DNA of 64,000 nucleotides from Methanobrevibacter filiformis (GTDB taxonomy: Archaea > Methanobacteriota > Methanobacteria > Methanobacteriales > Methanobacteriaceae), in assembly GCF_001639265.1 (NCBI RefSeq), contig NZ_LWMT01000098.1, positions 1 through 64,000 of the forward strand, written 5' to 3'. The position numbers and the translations under genes are program-made. How positions within the stretch are numbered: position 1 is the stretch's first letter; each line of letters begins with the position of its first letter. This document shows, piece by piece, positions 48,910 through 60,509 of the stretch. The notes beneath the pieces were generated by a model. It saw only the letters and a program-made list of their open reading frames with translations, was not told the DNA's origin and searched no databases.

Positions 48910-50970
48910 TTAAACTTTAAAAGTAACTTTATTGTTAGAACTTACTACAAGCCCTTTTACTTTTTTAACAATTGGTTCAATTGAATATTTACCCTTTCTA
49001 TCTGTTTTAAATGTTACTATAACACAAGTTGTATGTTTTTTAGTAATACCTAATTTTTTGATTGTCCAATTTATTGTTTTTGTTTTTTTGTTAAATGTTG
49101 CTTTCATTTTTTTATTTTTATACCAGACTTTAGTAACTGTAAGTCCTTTAGTAACCTTGATTGGAATTTTAAAGCTTGATTTATCTGGACCTATATTATA
49201 TAATATAGTATGTAATTTTACAGTTTTACCTTTACCTTTTTTAATATTATTTTTAAGTTTTATAATAGCTAATTTAGGTACTGTTAATTTATCTTCATCA
49301 GTTGATTTTATGTAGTTTGCATTACCAGCAAAAGTAGCTTTAATTTTTAGTGTGCCTGTTTTTTTAACTTTGTATTTATAAATAGCTATGCCTTTTGAAT
49401 TAGTTTTATTTGTACCAACTAATTTATTGTTAACATAGAAAGAAATAGTTTTAGAAGGAATTGCTTTACCATTTTCATTAGTTAAATTAGCTTTTAGAAC
49501 AGTTAATTCTCCGTAAACTACATTTTTAACTTTTAAAATAGATAGTTGTGTTTTATTTTGAGATTCCCGCGTATTTAAACTAGATAAAACAACTAATGTA
49601 CTATCATCAGATTCTCCATAAGAACCATCTTCCTCAAATATAGCTTTTACATTGAAAGAACCATTTATAGTTGGTTTATATTGCAGTCTAGCTATTCCAA
49701 ACTGATCAGTTTTATTAGTACCAACATATACATTTTCTATCCAAAATTCAACATATTTATTGTAAATAGGAGTACCAGAAACAGTTGTAAGATTAGCTAT
49801 TAACTCTACAGTCTCTCCAGAGTTATTATCTGAATATCCAACACTTAGATTAGATGAAATATAATTCAGATTTAAAACTAAATATTCATTATCTACAAAT
49901 GCCTTCATTGTGAAAACATTAGTTCCATTAACATTAAAATCACCAAAGGGCATGTGATAATCTAAATTATATTTACTTGCAGTCATGTTAGCTAATTGAA
50001 AAGAACCCTTCTGAGGAGTAATATCATTACTATATCTCGACCATACATTATTAAATGGACATATGACTGTGACATTAAATAGTGCTAATTTCAAACGATC
50101 ATATGCAGTAGGTAAGTTAGTTGATATGTTATAAGTTAAAGTGTAAGTGGTTAATTTCGTGTAGTATTCAGTTGTATTAACATGATAATTCTTGTCATTA
50201 GAACTTAATTGAAGAACAAACCAATATTGGTTATCAAAATTTTCACCAGTATTTTTGATTTGATTTGAAGCTATAGAATTCGCACCCCACCAGTTCAAAT
50301 TAGCATTAGTATTATTACCACCATTATTTAAATCATATCCTAAAGCAGTATTATTAAATAAACGATTATAGTTAATAATTGTCCCATTAGCAGCATTTGA
50401 AATAGTTATACCTTTTAAATTATTGAGAATATTAGAGGATAAAACACTATTATCATTCCCATTAATGTAAATAGCTTCAGTATTATTTGTAAAATTAGAT
50501 GAGAGAATACTAGAATTACCTAATGTGAAAATTCCCCCACCTAAATTAGTTGCAACATTATTTACAAAATTAGAATTACTTACAGCTAAGTCTCCCTCAT
50601 TATAAATAGCACCACCATTTCCATCAACAAATCCATTTGCTAAAGTCATATTTATTAAAGTTAGATTACCAGAACTTGTTACTTTGAACAATTGGTTAGT
50701 ACCCTCACCATCAATAATAACCTTTGTTGAATTATTAGTATTTCCAATTAAAGTGATTGTTTTATTAATTATAATATTAGTATTATTTTTTCCAAAATAT
50801 GTTCCAGGTTCTAAATAAATAGTATCATAATCATTAATATCTCCTATAGCTCCATTAATTCCTTCAATTGTAGCATCATTAATATATTCAGTTCCTGAAG
50901 CATTTACACCTCCAAGTGAAATAGATATTAATGTAATAAGCAATATAAAAATGAATATTTTCTTAATCAT
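48910..50970 (-). CDS. Surface protein: beta-helix with Ig-like repeats
   Basis: A 686-residue adhesin-like protein. A signal peptide (KKIFIFILLITLISISLGGVNA) and a beta-helix region (about 30-240, e.g. GNGGAIYNEGDLAVSNSNFV) are followed by two Ig-like repeats typical of archaeal surface proteins (SSNLSVGYSDNNSGETVELI with YVGTNKTDQFGIARLQYKP; NVVYGELTVLKANLTNENGK with LVGTNKTNSKGIAIYKY). A DUF11-like C-terminal domain ends the protein. GAGGAGG precedes the ATG. No transmembrane anchor is seen at the C-terminus. Confidence 0.87.
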   Translation of the reverse strand: MIKKIFIFILLITLISISLGGVNASGTEYINDATIEGINGAIGDINDYDTIYLEPGTYFGKNNTNIIINKTITLIGNTNNSTKVIIDGEGTNQLFKVTSSGNLTLINMTLANGFVDGNGGAIYNEGDLAVSNSNFVNNVATNLGGGIFTLGNSSILSSNFTNNTEAIYINGNDNSVLSSNILNNLKGITISNAANGTIINYNRLFNNTALGYDLNNGGNNTNANLNWWGANSIASNQIKNTGENFDNQYWFVLQLSSNDKNYHVNTTEYYTKLTTYTLTYNISTNLPTAYDRLKLALFNVTVICPFNNVWSRYSNDITPQKGSFQLANMTASKYNLDYHMPFGDFNVNGTNVFTMKAFVDNEYLVLNLNYISSNLSVGYSDNNSGETVELIANLTTVSGTPIYNKYVEFWIENVYVGTNKTDQFGIARLQYKPTINGSFNVKAIFEEDGSYGESDDSTLVVLSSLNTRESQNKTQLSILKVKNVVYGELTVLKANLTNENGKAIPSKTISFYVNNKLVGTNKTNSKGIAIYKYKVKKTGTLKIKATFAGNANYIKSTDEDKLTVPKLAIIKLKNNIKKGKGKTVKLHTILYNIGPDKSSFKIPIKVTKGLTVTKVWYKNKKMKATFNKKTKTINWTIKKLGITKKHTTCVIVTFKTDRKGKYSIEPIVKKVKGLVVSSNNKVTFKV

Positions 50971-51642
50971 CTTAGCCTCCTCAAGTAGTATAAAACTATT
51001 ATATTGATATAATTATCGTTATGTATAGTAATTACATCATATAAATATTTTCTATTTAATAAATTTATCAACAGATTACTAAATAGTTAATAAATAATTA
51101 TTTTTCAATTTTAAAACCATTTAATTATTATTTTTACATTAAAATCATTAATATTGATTTAATTATAATTAAATTCAATAAAATCTAATCTTAACAGATA
51201 AATCAAGTTTTAAATCGATAAATTTAATCGAATAAAATTCAGTTTTAGATTATAATATGTAATTAATTTCATGTCCATCAATATGTCTAAACTGATTATG
51301 ATATGCATTACAAATAACATAAACATATAATGAACTAATTGTTTCTAAAAAATGAATTTTCAATATATCAACATTATTTTATTGATTAATTATTAAATAC
51401 CAAATATTCTAAAAGAGAAGGACCATATATTCCACATATCATAACAATTTTAACAATTTTAGAAAAATATATATTATAAATACTATGATAATATGTATAT
51501 AGGTACAAATCGAAGTAAAGATGAAAATAATTATCCTATTTATTTTATGATATTTTAGATTTATACCCTCAAAAATAGATTTACACTGATTTACACTAAA
51601 TTTTATTGATTATATTTTAAATCACTATAGAGTTGATGATAA
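50971..51642. other. 672-nt divergent promoter region
   Basis: Between divergent surface protein genes, so it carries both promoters. A minus-strand ORF of 38 codons (51250-51363, TTG start; LETISSLYVYVICNAYHNQF) is compositionally protein-like but unsupported. Confidence 0.4.
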
Positions 51643-52482
51643 ATGAAAAGAAATATTAAATTACATAGCTTCTTAATAGTACTAGCTATTGTTATAACAT
51701 TAGTTTCAGTTTCTAGTGTGAGTGCTGCGGCAAATACTCAAATTAATGTTAGTTTTGATAAAAATGTCACATTAGGAACCGATCTTAATGTTACTGCCAT
51801 AATAAATAGTGAAGGTAAAGCAATAGAAGGAAAAAAAATAGATTTCTCAATTAACGGTGAACATTGTAGTGGACATGAATACTCAGATATAAATGGAACA
51901 GTTACATTTAATTATATTGCAGGAAATATAGGTGAGCATACACTTCGTGTTAGTTTTGCAGGAGATACTGAATATAATGCATATTCTACTGAAATTATTA
52001 ATTTCAATGTTTATAACCCAAATGCTAAAAATGACCAGTTAGCTAGTCCTAATGATGGTATAAATAATATCAAAGAGGATTCAAAACCTGTTCAAAATAA
52101 TACTCCTTTAAAAGTTAATTCAAATAGTTCTTTAAAAGTTAAAAATAGTCATACTGTGAAAAATGGTAAATTAACCATAACAACTATTTTAGCTAACCTT
52201 GGACCTGCTAAAAAAACATTTAAAATAACTTATAAAATTCCTAAAGGATTAACTTACAAAAAACCAACTGTTAGTAAAGGAATAACAGTTACATACAACA
52301 AAAATCCTAGAATAGTTACTTTAAAAGTGAATAATTTAAAAGTAAGTACTAAAAACTCAGCAAAAATCATTTTTACATTAAAAGCTAAAAAAGGAACATA
52401 TAAAAATCTTAGACCAACTATCATTGGAACTTCAGGATTAGAAGTCAAATCTAACAACAAAATAACAGCAACTGTTAAATAA
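51643..52482 (+). CDS. Secreted Ig-like surface protein
   Basis: A 279-residue protein with a signal peptide (LIVLAIVITLVSVSSVSAAA), one Ig-like repeat (about 27-125: VTLGTDLNVTAIINSEGKAI, GTVTFNYIAGNIGEHTLRVS) and a DUF11-like C-terminal domain (about 165-279: TVKNGKLTITTILANLGPAK). This C-terminal half resembles that of the 48910-50970 gene product, as though the two shared a module. GAGTTGAT precedes the ATG. It could bind the larger adhesins or the wall. Confidence 0.8.
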   Translation: MKRNIKLHSFLIVLAIVITLVSVSSVSAAANTQINVSFDKNVTLGTDLNVTAIINSEGKAIEGKKIDFSINGEHCSGHEYSDINGTVTFNYIAGNIGEHTLRVSFAGDTEYNAYSTEIINFNVYNPNAKNDQLASPNDGINNIKEDSKPVQNNTPLKVNSNSSLKVKNSHTVKNGKLTITTILANLGPAKKTFKITYKIPKGLTYKKPTVSKGITVTYNKNPRIVTLKVNNLKVSTKNSAKIIFTLKAKKGTYKNLRPTIIGTSGLEVKSNNKITATVK

Positions 52483-53114
52483 TCTTTAAATAAATAGTTT
52501 AAGACATTAATAAACTATTTTTCTTTTATAGATTATTAAATACTTATTTTTAATTTTAAAGACTTTTATTTTATTATTATATTATTTTTAGCATATACAA
52601 CAACTCAAAAATGTAAATTTCTAAATTTAGTTAAATAAGTCAAATTTGCATTTATATGGTTATAATCATTTATATCGTGAGAATAAATTTTAATATTTAA
52701 TAAAAATCTATTTTAATTAAACTTAATAGCTATTTAATTAAAATAATCATTTTTTTTTAGAATAATTTTAATTTTTTCAAATTGGAAATCCCAATTTCAC
52801 ATTGTTCTTATTTTTCCCATATTAATTTTACTTTCATCTTGTAGTTTTTCAATGCTATAATTTTTATTTTATCCAATATAACTATTTCACACTGATAAAT
52901 ATTATCAGGCCATTCTTAAGTAATATTTATTAATATTATCCATGTTACTATTAGTTATAGTGGCGATATTAAATTAGTTTTACACTTTAGATCATACTAG
53001 TAATAACTTTAGTTAAATTTAAATGTTATAAATTATATATTTTTACTAGATATTCATTGTACTAGTTAACTAATTATTTCTCCACCATTATAACTTTTTA
53101 AGGAGAATAATTAT
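52483..53114. other. Left flank of the Rpn nuclease duplication
   Basis: 632 nt of AT-rich sequence. Positions 52690-52726 closely match 55129-55165 in the same orientation, so similar sequence lies on each side of the nuclease pair. AAGGAG at 53100-53105 serves the first nuclease copy. Confidence 0.5.
52690..52726. repeat. Direct repeat flanking the Rpn pair (left)
   Basis: About 33 of 37 bases match 55129-55165, beginning TTAATATTTAATAAAAATCT. The two copies bracket the tandem nuclease genes. Confidence 0.6.
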
Positions 53115-54028
53115 ATGAAAAAGAAAATGGTGAACGTTTTAATCCTTTAAACGACTATTTATTCTTGGAGTACATGGGTAAGCAAGGAGATGAAGAACAA
53201 CTCCTATCTTTCCTTAATGCAGTCTTAGCTAAAACGGAATGTGATGTTTTGACTTCTATTGCGATTATTGAAAATACAAAGATTACACCAGACGTTTTAG
53301 GAGATAAAAGTTGTATTTTAGATGTTAGAGCAAAAACAGCAGATGGAACTAAAATAGAAATCGAAGTACAATTAGCTAATGAATACAACATGATAAAAAG
53401 ATTATTGTACTACTGGAGTCGAGAATTCGTTGTTAACTTAAACTCTGGAGACAATTATCAGGAATTACCTAAAGTAATAGCTATTGGCATATTAAACTTC
53501 AGTCTACTCACAGTACCAGAATTCCACTCAACATACCACATATGGGAAGACAACAACAAAAAATGCAAACTAACAGATGATCTAGAACTTCATTTCATAG
53601 ACATGAAAAAATTCAGGAAATTAAAAAATAAAGATATTGAAAATAATCCATTACACAGATGGCTGTCATTTTTAAATGAAAAAGAATCAGATGAAACAAT
53701 TAAAAAGGTGATAAATATGGATAGTGGAATCAAAAGTGCAGACGAAAAAATGAAAGATCTTCTAAAAGATAAAGAATCATTAATACATTACCAAAAAAGA
53801 GAATTCGCAATAACAGAATACAACAACGCATTACTACGCAGAGAAGAAAAAGGAATCGAAATAGGTGAAAAAAGAGGTATTAAAAAAGGAATAGAAGAAG
53901 GAATAGAAAAAGGCAGAAGTGAAGAAAAACTAACAATAGCTATTAATTTAAAAAAGCAAGGTTTCACACCTGAAACTATAAGTAAAGCTACAGGAATTCC
54001 AATAAATGAGATTGAAGATTTACAATAA
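53115..54028 (+). pseudogene. Rpn/PDDEXK_2 family nuclease, copy 1, frameshifted at the 5' end
   Basis: The body (from 53165, TTG) is a complete Rpn-like domain: MGKQGDEEQLLSFLNAVL, GDKSCILDVRAKTADGTKIE with IEVQLANEYN (PD-(D/E)XK residues), LLYYWSREFV and a Gly/Lys/Glu-rich tail EKGIEIGEKRGIKKGIEEG. The normal family N-terminus is visible just upstream as ENGERFNPLNDYLFLEYMG, but in a different frame from the ATG at 53115 that follows AAGGAG. The break is in an A-run: one extra A after the ATG would fuse them. It may be inactivated, phase-variable or a sequencing error. Confidence 0.75.
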
Positions 54029-54030
54029 AA

Positions 54031-54888
54031 TATTTATTCTTATAGTACATTGTTAAGCAAGGAGATGAAGAACAACTCTTATCTTTCCTTAATGCAGTCT
54101 TAGCTAAAACTGAATGCAATGTTTTGACTCCTATTGCGATTATTGAAAATACAAAGATTACACCAGACGTTTTAGGAGATAAAAGTTGTATTTTAGATGT
54201 TAGAGCAAAAACAGCAGATGGAACTAAAATAGAAATCGAAGTACAATTAGCTAATGAATACAACATGATAAAAAGATTATTGTACTACTGGAGTCGAGAA
54301 TTCGTTGTTAACTTAAACTCTGGAGACAATTATCAAGAATTACCTAAAGTAATAGCTATTGGCATATTAAACTTCAGTCTACTCACAGTACCAGAATTCC
54401 ACTCAACATACCACATATGGGAAGACAACAACAAAAAATGCAAACTAACAGATGATCTAGAACTTCATTTCATAGACATGAAAAAATTCAGGAAATTAAA
54501 AAATAAAGATATTGAAAATAATCCATTACACAGATGGCTGTCATTTTTAAATGAAAAAGAATCAGATGAAACAATTAAAAAGGTGATAAATATGGATAGT
54601 GGAATCAAAAGTGCAGACGAAAAAATGAAAGATCTTCTAAAAGATAAAGAATCATTAATACATTACCAAAAAAGAGAATTCGCAATAACAGAATACAACA
54701 ACGCATTACTACGCAGAGAAGAAAAAGGAATCGAAATAGGTGAAAAAAGAGGTATTGAAAAAGGAATAGAAAAAGGCAGAAGTGAAGAAAAACTAACAAT
54801 AGCTATTAATTTAAAAAAGCAAGGTTTCACACCTGAAACTATAAGTAAAGCTACAGGAATTCCAATAAATGAGATTGAAGATTTATAA
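54031..54888 (+). pseudogene. Rpn/PDDEXK_2 family nuclease, copy 2, 5'-truncated tandem duplicate
   Basis: Nearly identical to copy 1 from its YLFLEYMG segment onward, beginning immediately after copy 1 ends. The segment reads YLFL-stop-YIVKQGDEE: GAG has become TAG and the ATG codon has become ATT, so there is no start at the natural site. The only in-frame start in the remaining ORF is a TTG at 54124. Four residues of the Gly-Ile-Glu tail repeat (12 nt) are lost. It looks like a recent tandem duplication that captured only part of the gene. Confidence 0.8.
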
Positions 54889-55128
54889 CACTTCATTATA
54901 ATACATTAATTATAATACATTATTATTAATTATATAAGAAATCATATTCTTATTTTCTTATTTTTTAAGAATTTGGCACACTTTGAGCTTTTAACAGTAT
55001 TTCATGTTAATTTTTCTTTTAAGCTTTATCCTGTGTAACAACTTTAAGTTTATAAATTCAAATTTAATTATAAATAAGTTAAGTTTATATCTACACGATT
55101 ATAATTAATTATACTGCGATAATAGATG

Positions 55129-55165
55129 TTAATATTTAATAAAAATCTATTCTAATCAACATTAA
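55129..55165. repeat. Direct repeat flanking the Rpn pair (right)
   Basis: The counterpart of 52690-52726, same orientation, about 33 of 37 bases identical. Confidence 0.6.
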
Positions 55166-55464
55166 GATATATTTTATTAAAACGATTATTTAAAAAATTT
55201 AAAAATTTTAATCCTGCGAAGAATAATATTTTTTTATGAAAAATCATTTATCAATGAATCATAAGTAGATAAATATAATACAATTAACAATGACCTAATT
55301 TTACTAATCAATTGATTTATTAATATATTTATACTATCAAATTGATAATAAATTATACGAAATAATATATAATACATTTCAATAGGAGAATTAATAAAGA
55401 CATTAGTAAAAATATTAATACTAATTAATATTATAAAATCATTATTCTTTAGAAGGATTATTTC

Positions 55465-55560
55465 AAAATAGCTTTGATCAAACTTTTATTTCCTAAAGAA
55501 ATTTAGAGAAATTTGATTTCTCATTTTTAAAAGTTTGTTTCAAAGATATTAAAAATAGTA
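55465..55560. repeat. Dispersed hairpin element, long form
   Basis: Outer arms CAAACTTTT (55479-55487) and AAAAGTTTG (55529-55537) enclose about 41 bp with nested complementarity (AGAAATTT and ATTTCT). Its reverse complement matches 38197-38255, and its ends and flanks match 24066-24135. Confidence 0.75.
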
Positions 55561-55645
55561 TAACCTTAGTATTATTTAAATTATACAATACATGTTAAAT
55601 AGAATTGGATGATTTAATTTGAACTAATAAAAATATGGTGTTGAC

Positions 55646-56485
55646 ATGAATAGAGAAGAAAGTATACATAATCTTAATGCAGATGATTGGGAAAAAGCTT
55701 GGGTAAATGAACTTGGAGAAGAAAATAAAAAGAAAAAGCATTGGACAAAAAAAACTCCTAAGATACATTTTGAAAAAATAGCTATTAAAGATGAATACCA
55801 TGACAAACTTATGGAAAAATTGATTTTGAATAAACATGACAGTGTAATTGATTTAGGATGTGGAGAAGGTGCGGTTACCACATTAATAGCTGAAAAGGTT
55901 TCTGAAGTTCTTGGAATAGATTCCTCAGAGATGATGCTCGATTTACTTAATCAAAGAATTGAGCATGATAATATTAAAAATATAAAAATACAAAATATGA
56001 AGATAGAAGAAGCGAATGTTGATACCGTTGGAAAATTTGACATTGTTTTAGCTTCACGTTCTCTTATGGGAATATACGATATAAAAGATGTTTTAAAAAA
56101 TATAAATGAAATAGCTAATAAATACGTCTTTTTAGCTGTTTTTGGAAGAAGAAATTGGAGAATTGAAAAGAAATTCTTTAAAGAAATTGGAAAGGAATAT
56201 CCAGATTTCGCACCTTTTGATTACTTATTTAATTTACTCATCAATTTGGAAGTATATCCCAACATTGAACACTTCGATCTTGTAGGTAACCGAAAATACG
56301 ATGATATCGATGATGCGCTTAATCGTATGAAATGGAAAAAAGATATTTTAAGTGAAGAAGAAATTAATAAAATCGAACCATTTCTTAAAGAAAATTTACA
56401 TTTAAATGAAGAAGATGGTAAATTAGAAAACCCTCTTGATAAATCAGACATAGTTCTAATTTGGTGGAAAAAAAATAGTTTTTAG
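55646..56485 (+). CDS. Class I SAM-dependent methyltransferase
   Basis: The 279-residue protein has a clear SAM-binding core: VIDLGCGEGAVTTLIAEKV (motif I, about 70-88), VLGIDSSEMMLDLLNQR (motif II) and FDIVLASRSLMGIYD (motif IV). An N-terminal helical segment, WEKAWVNELGEENKKKK, precedes it. GGTG lies before the ATG. It is followed, same strand, by a metal-ligand-binding protein and a TrmO-like protein, so it may modify a metallophore or cofactor. That link is inference. Confidence 0.8.
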   Translation: MNREESIHNLNADDWEKAWVNELGEENKKKKHWTKKTPKIHFEKIAIKDEYHDKLMEKLILNKHDSVIDLGCGEGAVTTLIAEKVSEVLGIDSSEMMLDLLNQRIEHDNIKNIKIQNMKIEEANVDTVGKFDIVLASRSLMGIYDIKDVLKNINEIANKYVFLAVFGRRNWRIEKKFFKEIGKEYPDFAPFDYLFNLLINLEVYPNIEHFDLVGNRKYDDIDDALNRMKWKKDILSEEEINKIEPFLKENLHLNEEDGKLENPLDKSDIVLIWWKKNSF

Positions 56486-56580
56486 ATCCACTCCTCCTCT
56501 TCCCCCTCTTTAGAACTTATTTTTAAAAACTAATAAATTAATAAAAATAAAATAGCTATTTAAACAAATCAGTGGGTAAA

Positions 56581-57663
56581 ATGAAAGCAAAAACCATACT
56601 TCCATTAATAGGTATTCTACTTATTCTAGGAGTGATTTTTACATATTACAGTGTAGAGAATGTATCTCCAGAGGGTGATATGACTATAAATGATATGGTT
56701 GGTAGAACTATTACTGTGCCAAAAGTTACTGAAAAAATAATTGCAACATCTCCTCCAATGACAACATTAGTTTATATATTAGATCCTGATTTAATTGTAG
56801 GTTTGAATTATGAATGGACTCCTGAAGAATTAACCCACATTCCTTCAAAATACAAAAATATAACCGTTGTTGGAGGATGGTATGGTAGGCAAGATGGAGA
56901 CTATGAAGAAATGCTTAAAGTGAATCCAGACATCATAATTGAAACAGGAATGGGAGATGTTGATAAAAGCGATGTTGACTTAAGACAAGAACAATTTGGA
57001 AAAATACCTGTTGTAGGTGTTTTAGATACATCAAATCTGACAGAAATAGACTCATCAATTGAATTTATGGGAAAATTACTTAAAAAGGAAGATAAAGCTA
57101 ATAAATTAATAGAATTCAAGAAAAAATACTATGATAAAGTAGAAGATGTTACATCATCAATTCCAGATTCAGATAAACGAAAAGTTTATTATGCTGAAGG
57201 ACCTGATGGACTTAAAACTGATCCTTCTGGAACATACCATAGCCAACTTATTGATATTTGTGGAGGAATAAATGTAGCAGATATACCAGTCCAAGAAGGA
57301 GTTGGAGAAGTTCCTGTTACAATGGAACAAGTGATAAAGTGGAATCCTGATGTAATAATAACTACAGATGCCAATTTTTATAATAATACATATAATAATC
57401 CTAACTGGAAAGATGTGAAAGCTATTAAAAACAAGGAAGTTTACCTATCACCATCATCCCCATTTAACTGGTTTGACCGACCACCTGGTGCAAATTGTAT
57501 AATTGGAATTCCATGGACTGCAAAAGTGTTGTATCCATATAAATTTAATGATGTTAATCTTAAAGAAATAACAAAAGAGTTTTATTCTGAATTTTATCAT
57601 TATGAATTAAATGATGAAGAAGTGAAGAACATTCTTAAAAATAGTGGACTTAAAGACTTTTAA
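56581..57663 (+). CDS. Periplasmic-binding-type protein for iron or cobalamin-like ligands
   Basis: A membrane-anchored substrate-binding protein (about 360 residues) of the FepB/BtuF cluster. An N-terminal anchor (ILPLIGILLILGVIFTYYSV) precedes a domain with VGRTITVPKVTEKIIATSPP, LLKVNPDIIIETG-like text (EEMLKVNPDIIIET), GTYHSQLIDICGGINVA, VTMEQVIKWNPDVIITTD and a conserved SPFNWFDRPPGANCIIGIPW. The ATG at 56581 is used; the GTG at 56572 is the only upstream option. No permease or ATPase gene is adjacent. Confidence 0.85.
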   Translation: MKAKTILPLIGILLILGVIFTYYSVENVSPEGDMTINDMVGRTITVPKVTEKIIATSPPMTTLVYILDPDLIVGLNYEWTPEELTHIPSKYKNITVVGGWYGRQDGDYEEMLKVNPDIIIETGMGDVDKSDVDLRQEQFGKIPVVGVLDTSNLTEIDSSIEFMGKLLKKEDKANKLIEFKKKYYDKVEDVTSSIPDSDKRKVYYAEGPDGLKTDPSGTYHSQLIDICGGINVADIPVQEGVGEVPVTMEQVIKWNPDVIITTDANFYNNTYNNPNWKDVKAIKNKEVYLSPSSPFNWFDRPPGANCIIGIPWTAKVLYPYKFNDVNLKEITKEFYSEFYHYELNDEEVKNILKNSGLKDF

Positions 57664-57765
57664 AACATACTAAAATCTCCATATGCCTCCTAGGGCACAA
57701 TATTACAAAAATTTTGAGAATGAATTGAAAAATAATAATTTAGTAATAATAGTTAAAGGTAAAAC

Positions 57766-58257
57766 ATGACAAATATAGAATTTAAAACTATTGGAATAAT
57801 AGAAACCCCTTTTAATGAAATAGAGGGAATGCCCATACAACCAAATGGAGCTAATGGAGTCAAAGGAAAAATTTATTTAAATAAAGAATTTAAAGAAGGT
57901 TTAAAAGACATTGAAAGCTTTTCACACTTAACTTTAACATATTTTTTACATGAAATTAAAGATTACTCACTTCTAGTTAAACCTTTTTTAGATGACAATA
58001 CCCATGGCATTTTTGCAACAAGATCTCCGAAAAGACCAAATCCCATTGGAATCTCAGTAGTACGGTTAAATTCAGTTAAAGACAATGTTTTAATTATTTC
58101 TAATGTAGATATGTTGAATAAAACACCTCTACTTGATATTAAACCTTATGTTCCCCAATTATATGAAGAAACCTGTGAAAATTTAAAAATTGGTTGGTTC
58201 GAAAAAAAACATAAAAATGCAAAACATAAAAAATCAGATGATAGATTTAAAAATTAA
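57766..58257 (+). CDS. TrmO/TsaA-like methyltransferase (UPF0066)
   Basis: The 163 residues match the TsaA/TrmO fold: KTIGIIETPFNEIEGMPIQP, SHLTLTYFLHEI, HGIFATRSPKRPNPIGISVV and LLDIKPYVPQLYE. TrmO methylates N6-threonylcarbamoyladenosine at position 37 of tRNA. Archaeal relatives near metal-uptake genes may act on other substrates. AAAGGT precedes the ATG. Confidence 0.85.
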   Translation: MTNIEFKTIGIIETPFNEIEGMPIQPNGANGVKGKIYLNKEFKEGLKDIESFSHLTLTYFLHEIKDYSLLVKPFLDDNTHGIFATRSPKRPNPIGISVVRLNSVKDNVLIISNVDMLNKTPLLDIKPYVPQLYEETCENLKIGWFEKKHKNAKHKKSDDRFKN

Positions 58258-58414
58258 GATTCCTACACTAAATTTATAGATTAATGATTGATTAATTTAA
58301 TAGTACATATTAATAGCTATTATTTAACTAATCAATCTATATCCTCTTTAAAAAATCATGTAATCCCTATGGTAATGGATTATGTACATTCCATTAGCAC
58401 CCATGATTTATGAT
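58258..58414. other. Convergent spacer
   Basis: 157 nt between convergent genes. It contains GGTAATGGATTATGTACATTCC-like text with weak symmetry and an ATAGCTAT copy near 58313. Nothing certain. Confidence 0.4.
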
Positions 58415-60337
<1,923 letters not shown>

Positions 60338-60509
60338 AAAATATCAAACTCCCTATTTATATAACAATTGATAATTATAATTTTAATACCATATAAATTT
60401 TATGATGATTAGTCATGATAAATAGAAAATATCAAAAGAACTGTTAGAATAACAATAAATTAAAAATATACCTATAAAAAGAATTAATTTTAAGTTTAAT
60501 AATGTTTAC
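60338..60509. other. Intergenic spacer
   Basis: 172 nt, AT-rich, containing the acsA promoter. Nothing else is recognised. Confidence 0.4.

Larger units (their letters stand above)
54889..55645. other. Right flank of the Rpn duplication
   Basis: 757 nt without a gene. It contains the right-hand flanking repeat (55129-55165) and the longest copy of the dispersed hairpin element (55465-55560). Confidence 0.5.

Noticed and set aside
51250-51363. 38-codon minus-strand ORF with protein-like composition
   Set aside because: TTG start without a ribosome binding site and no known family. It may be a remnant, but support is too weak to call a gene.
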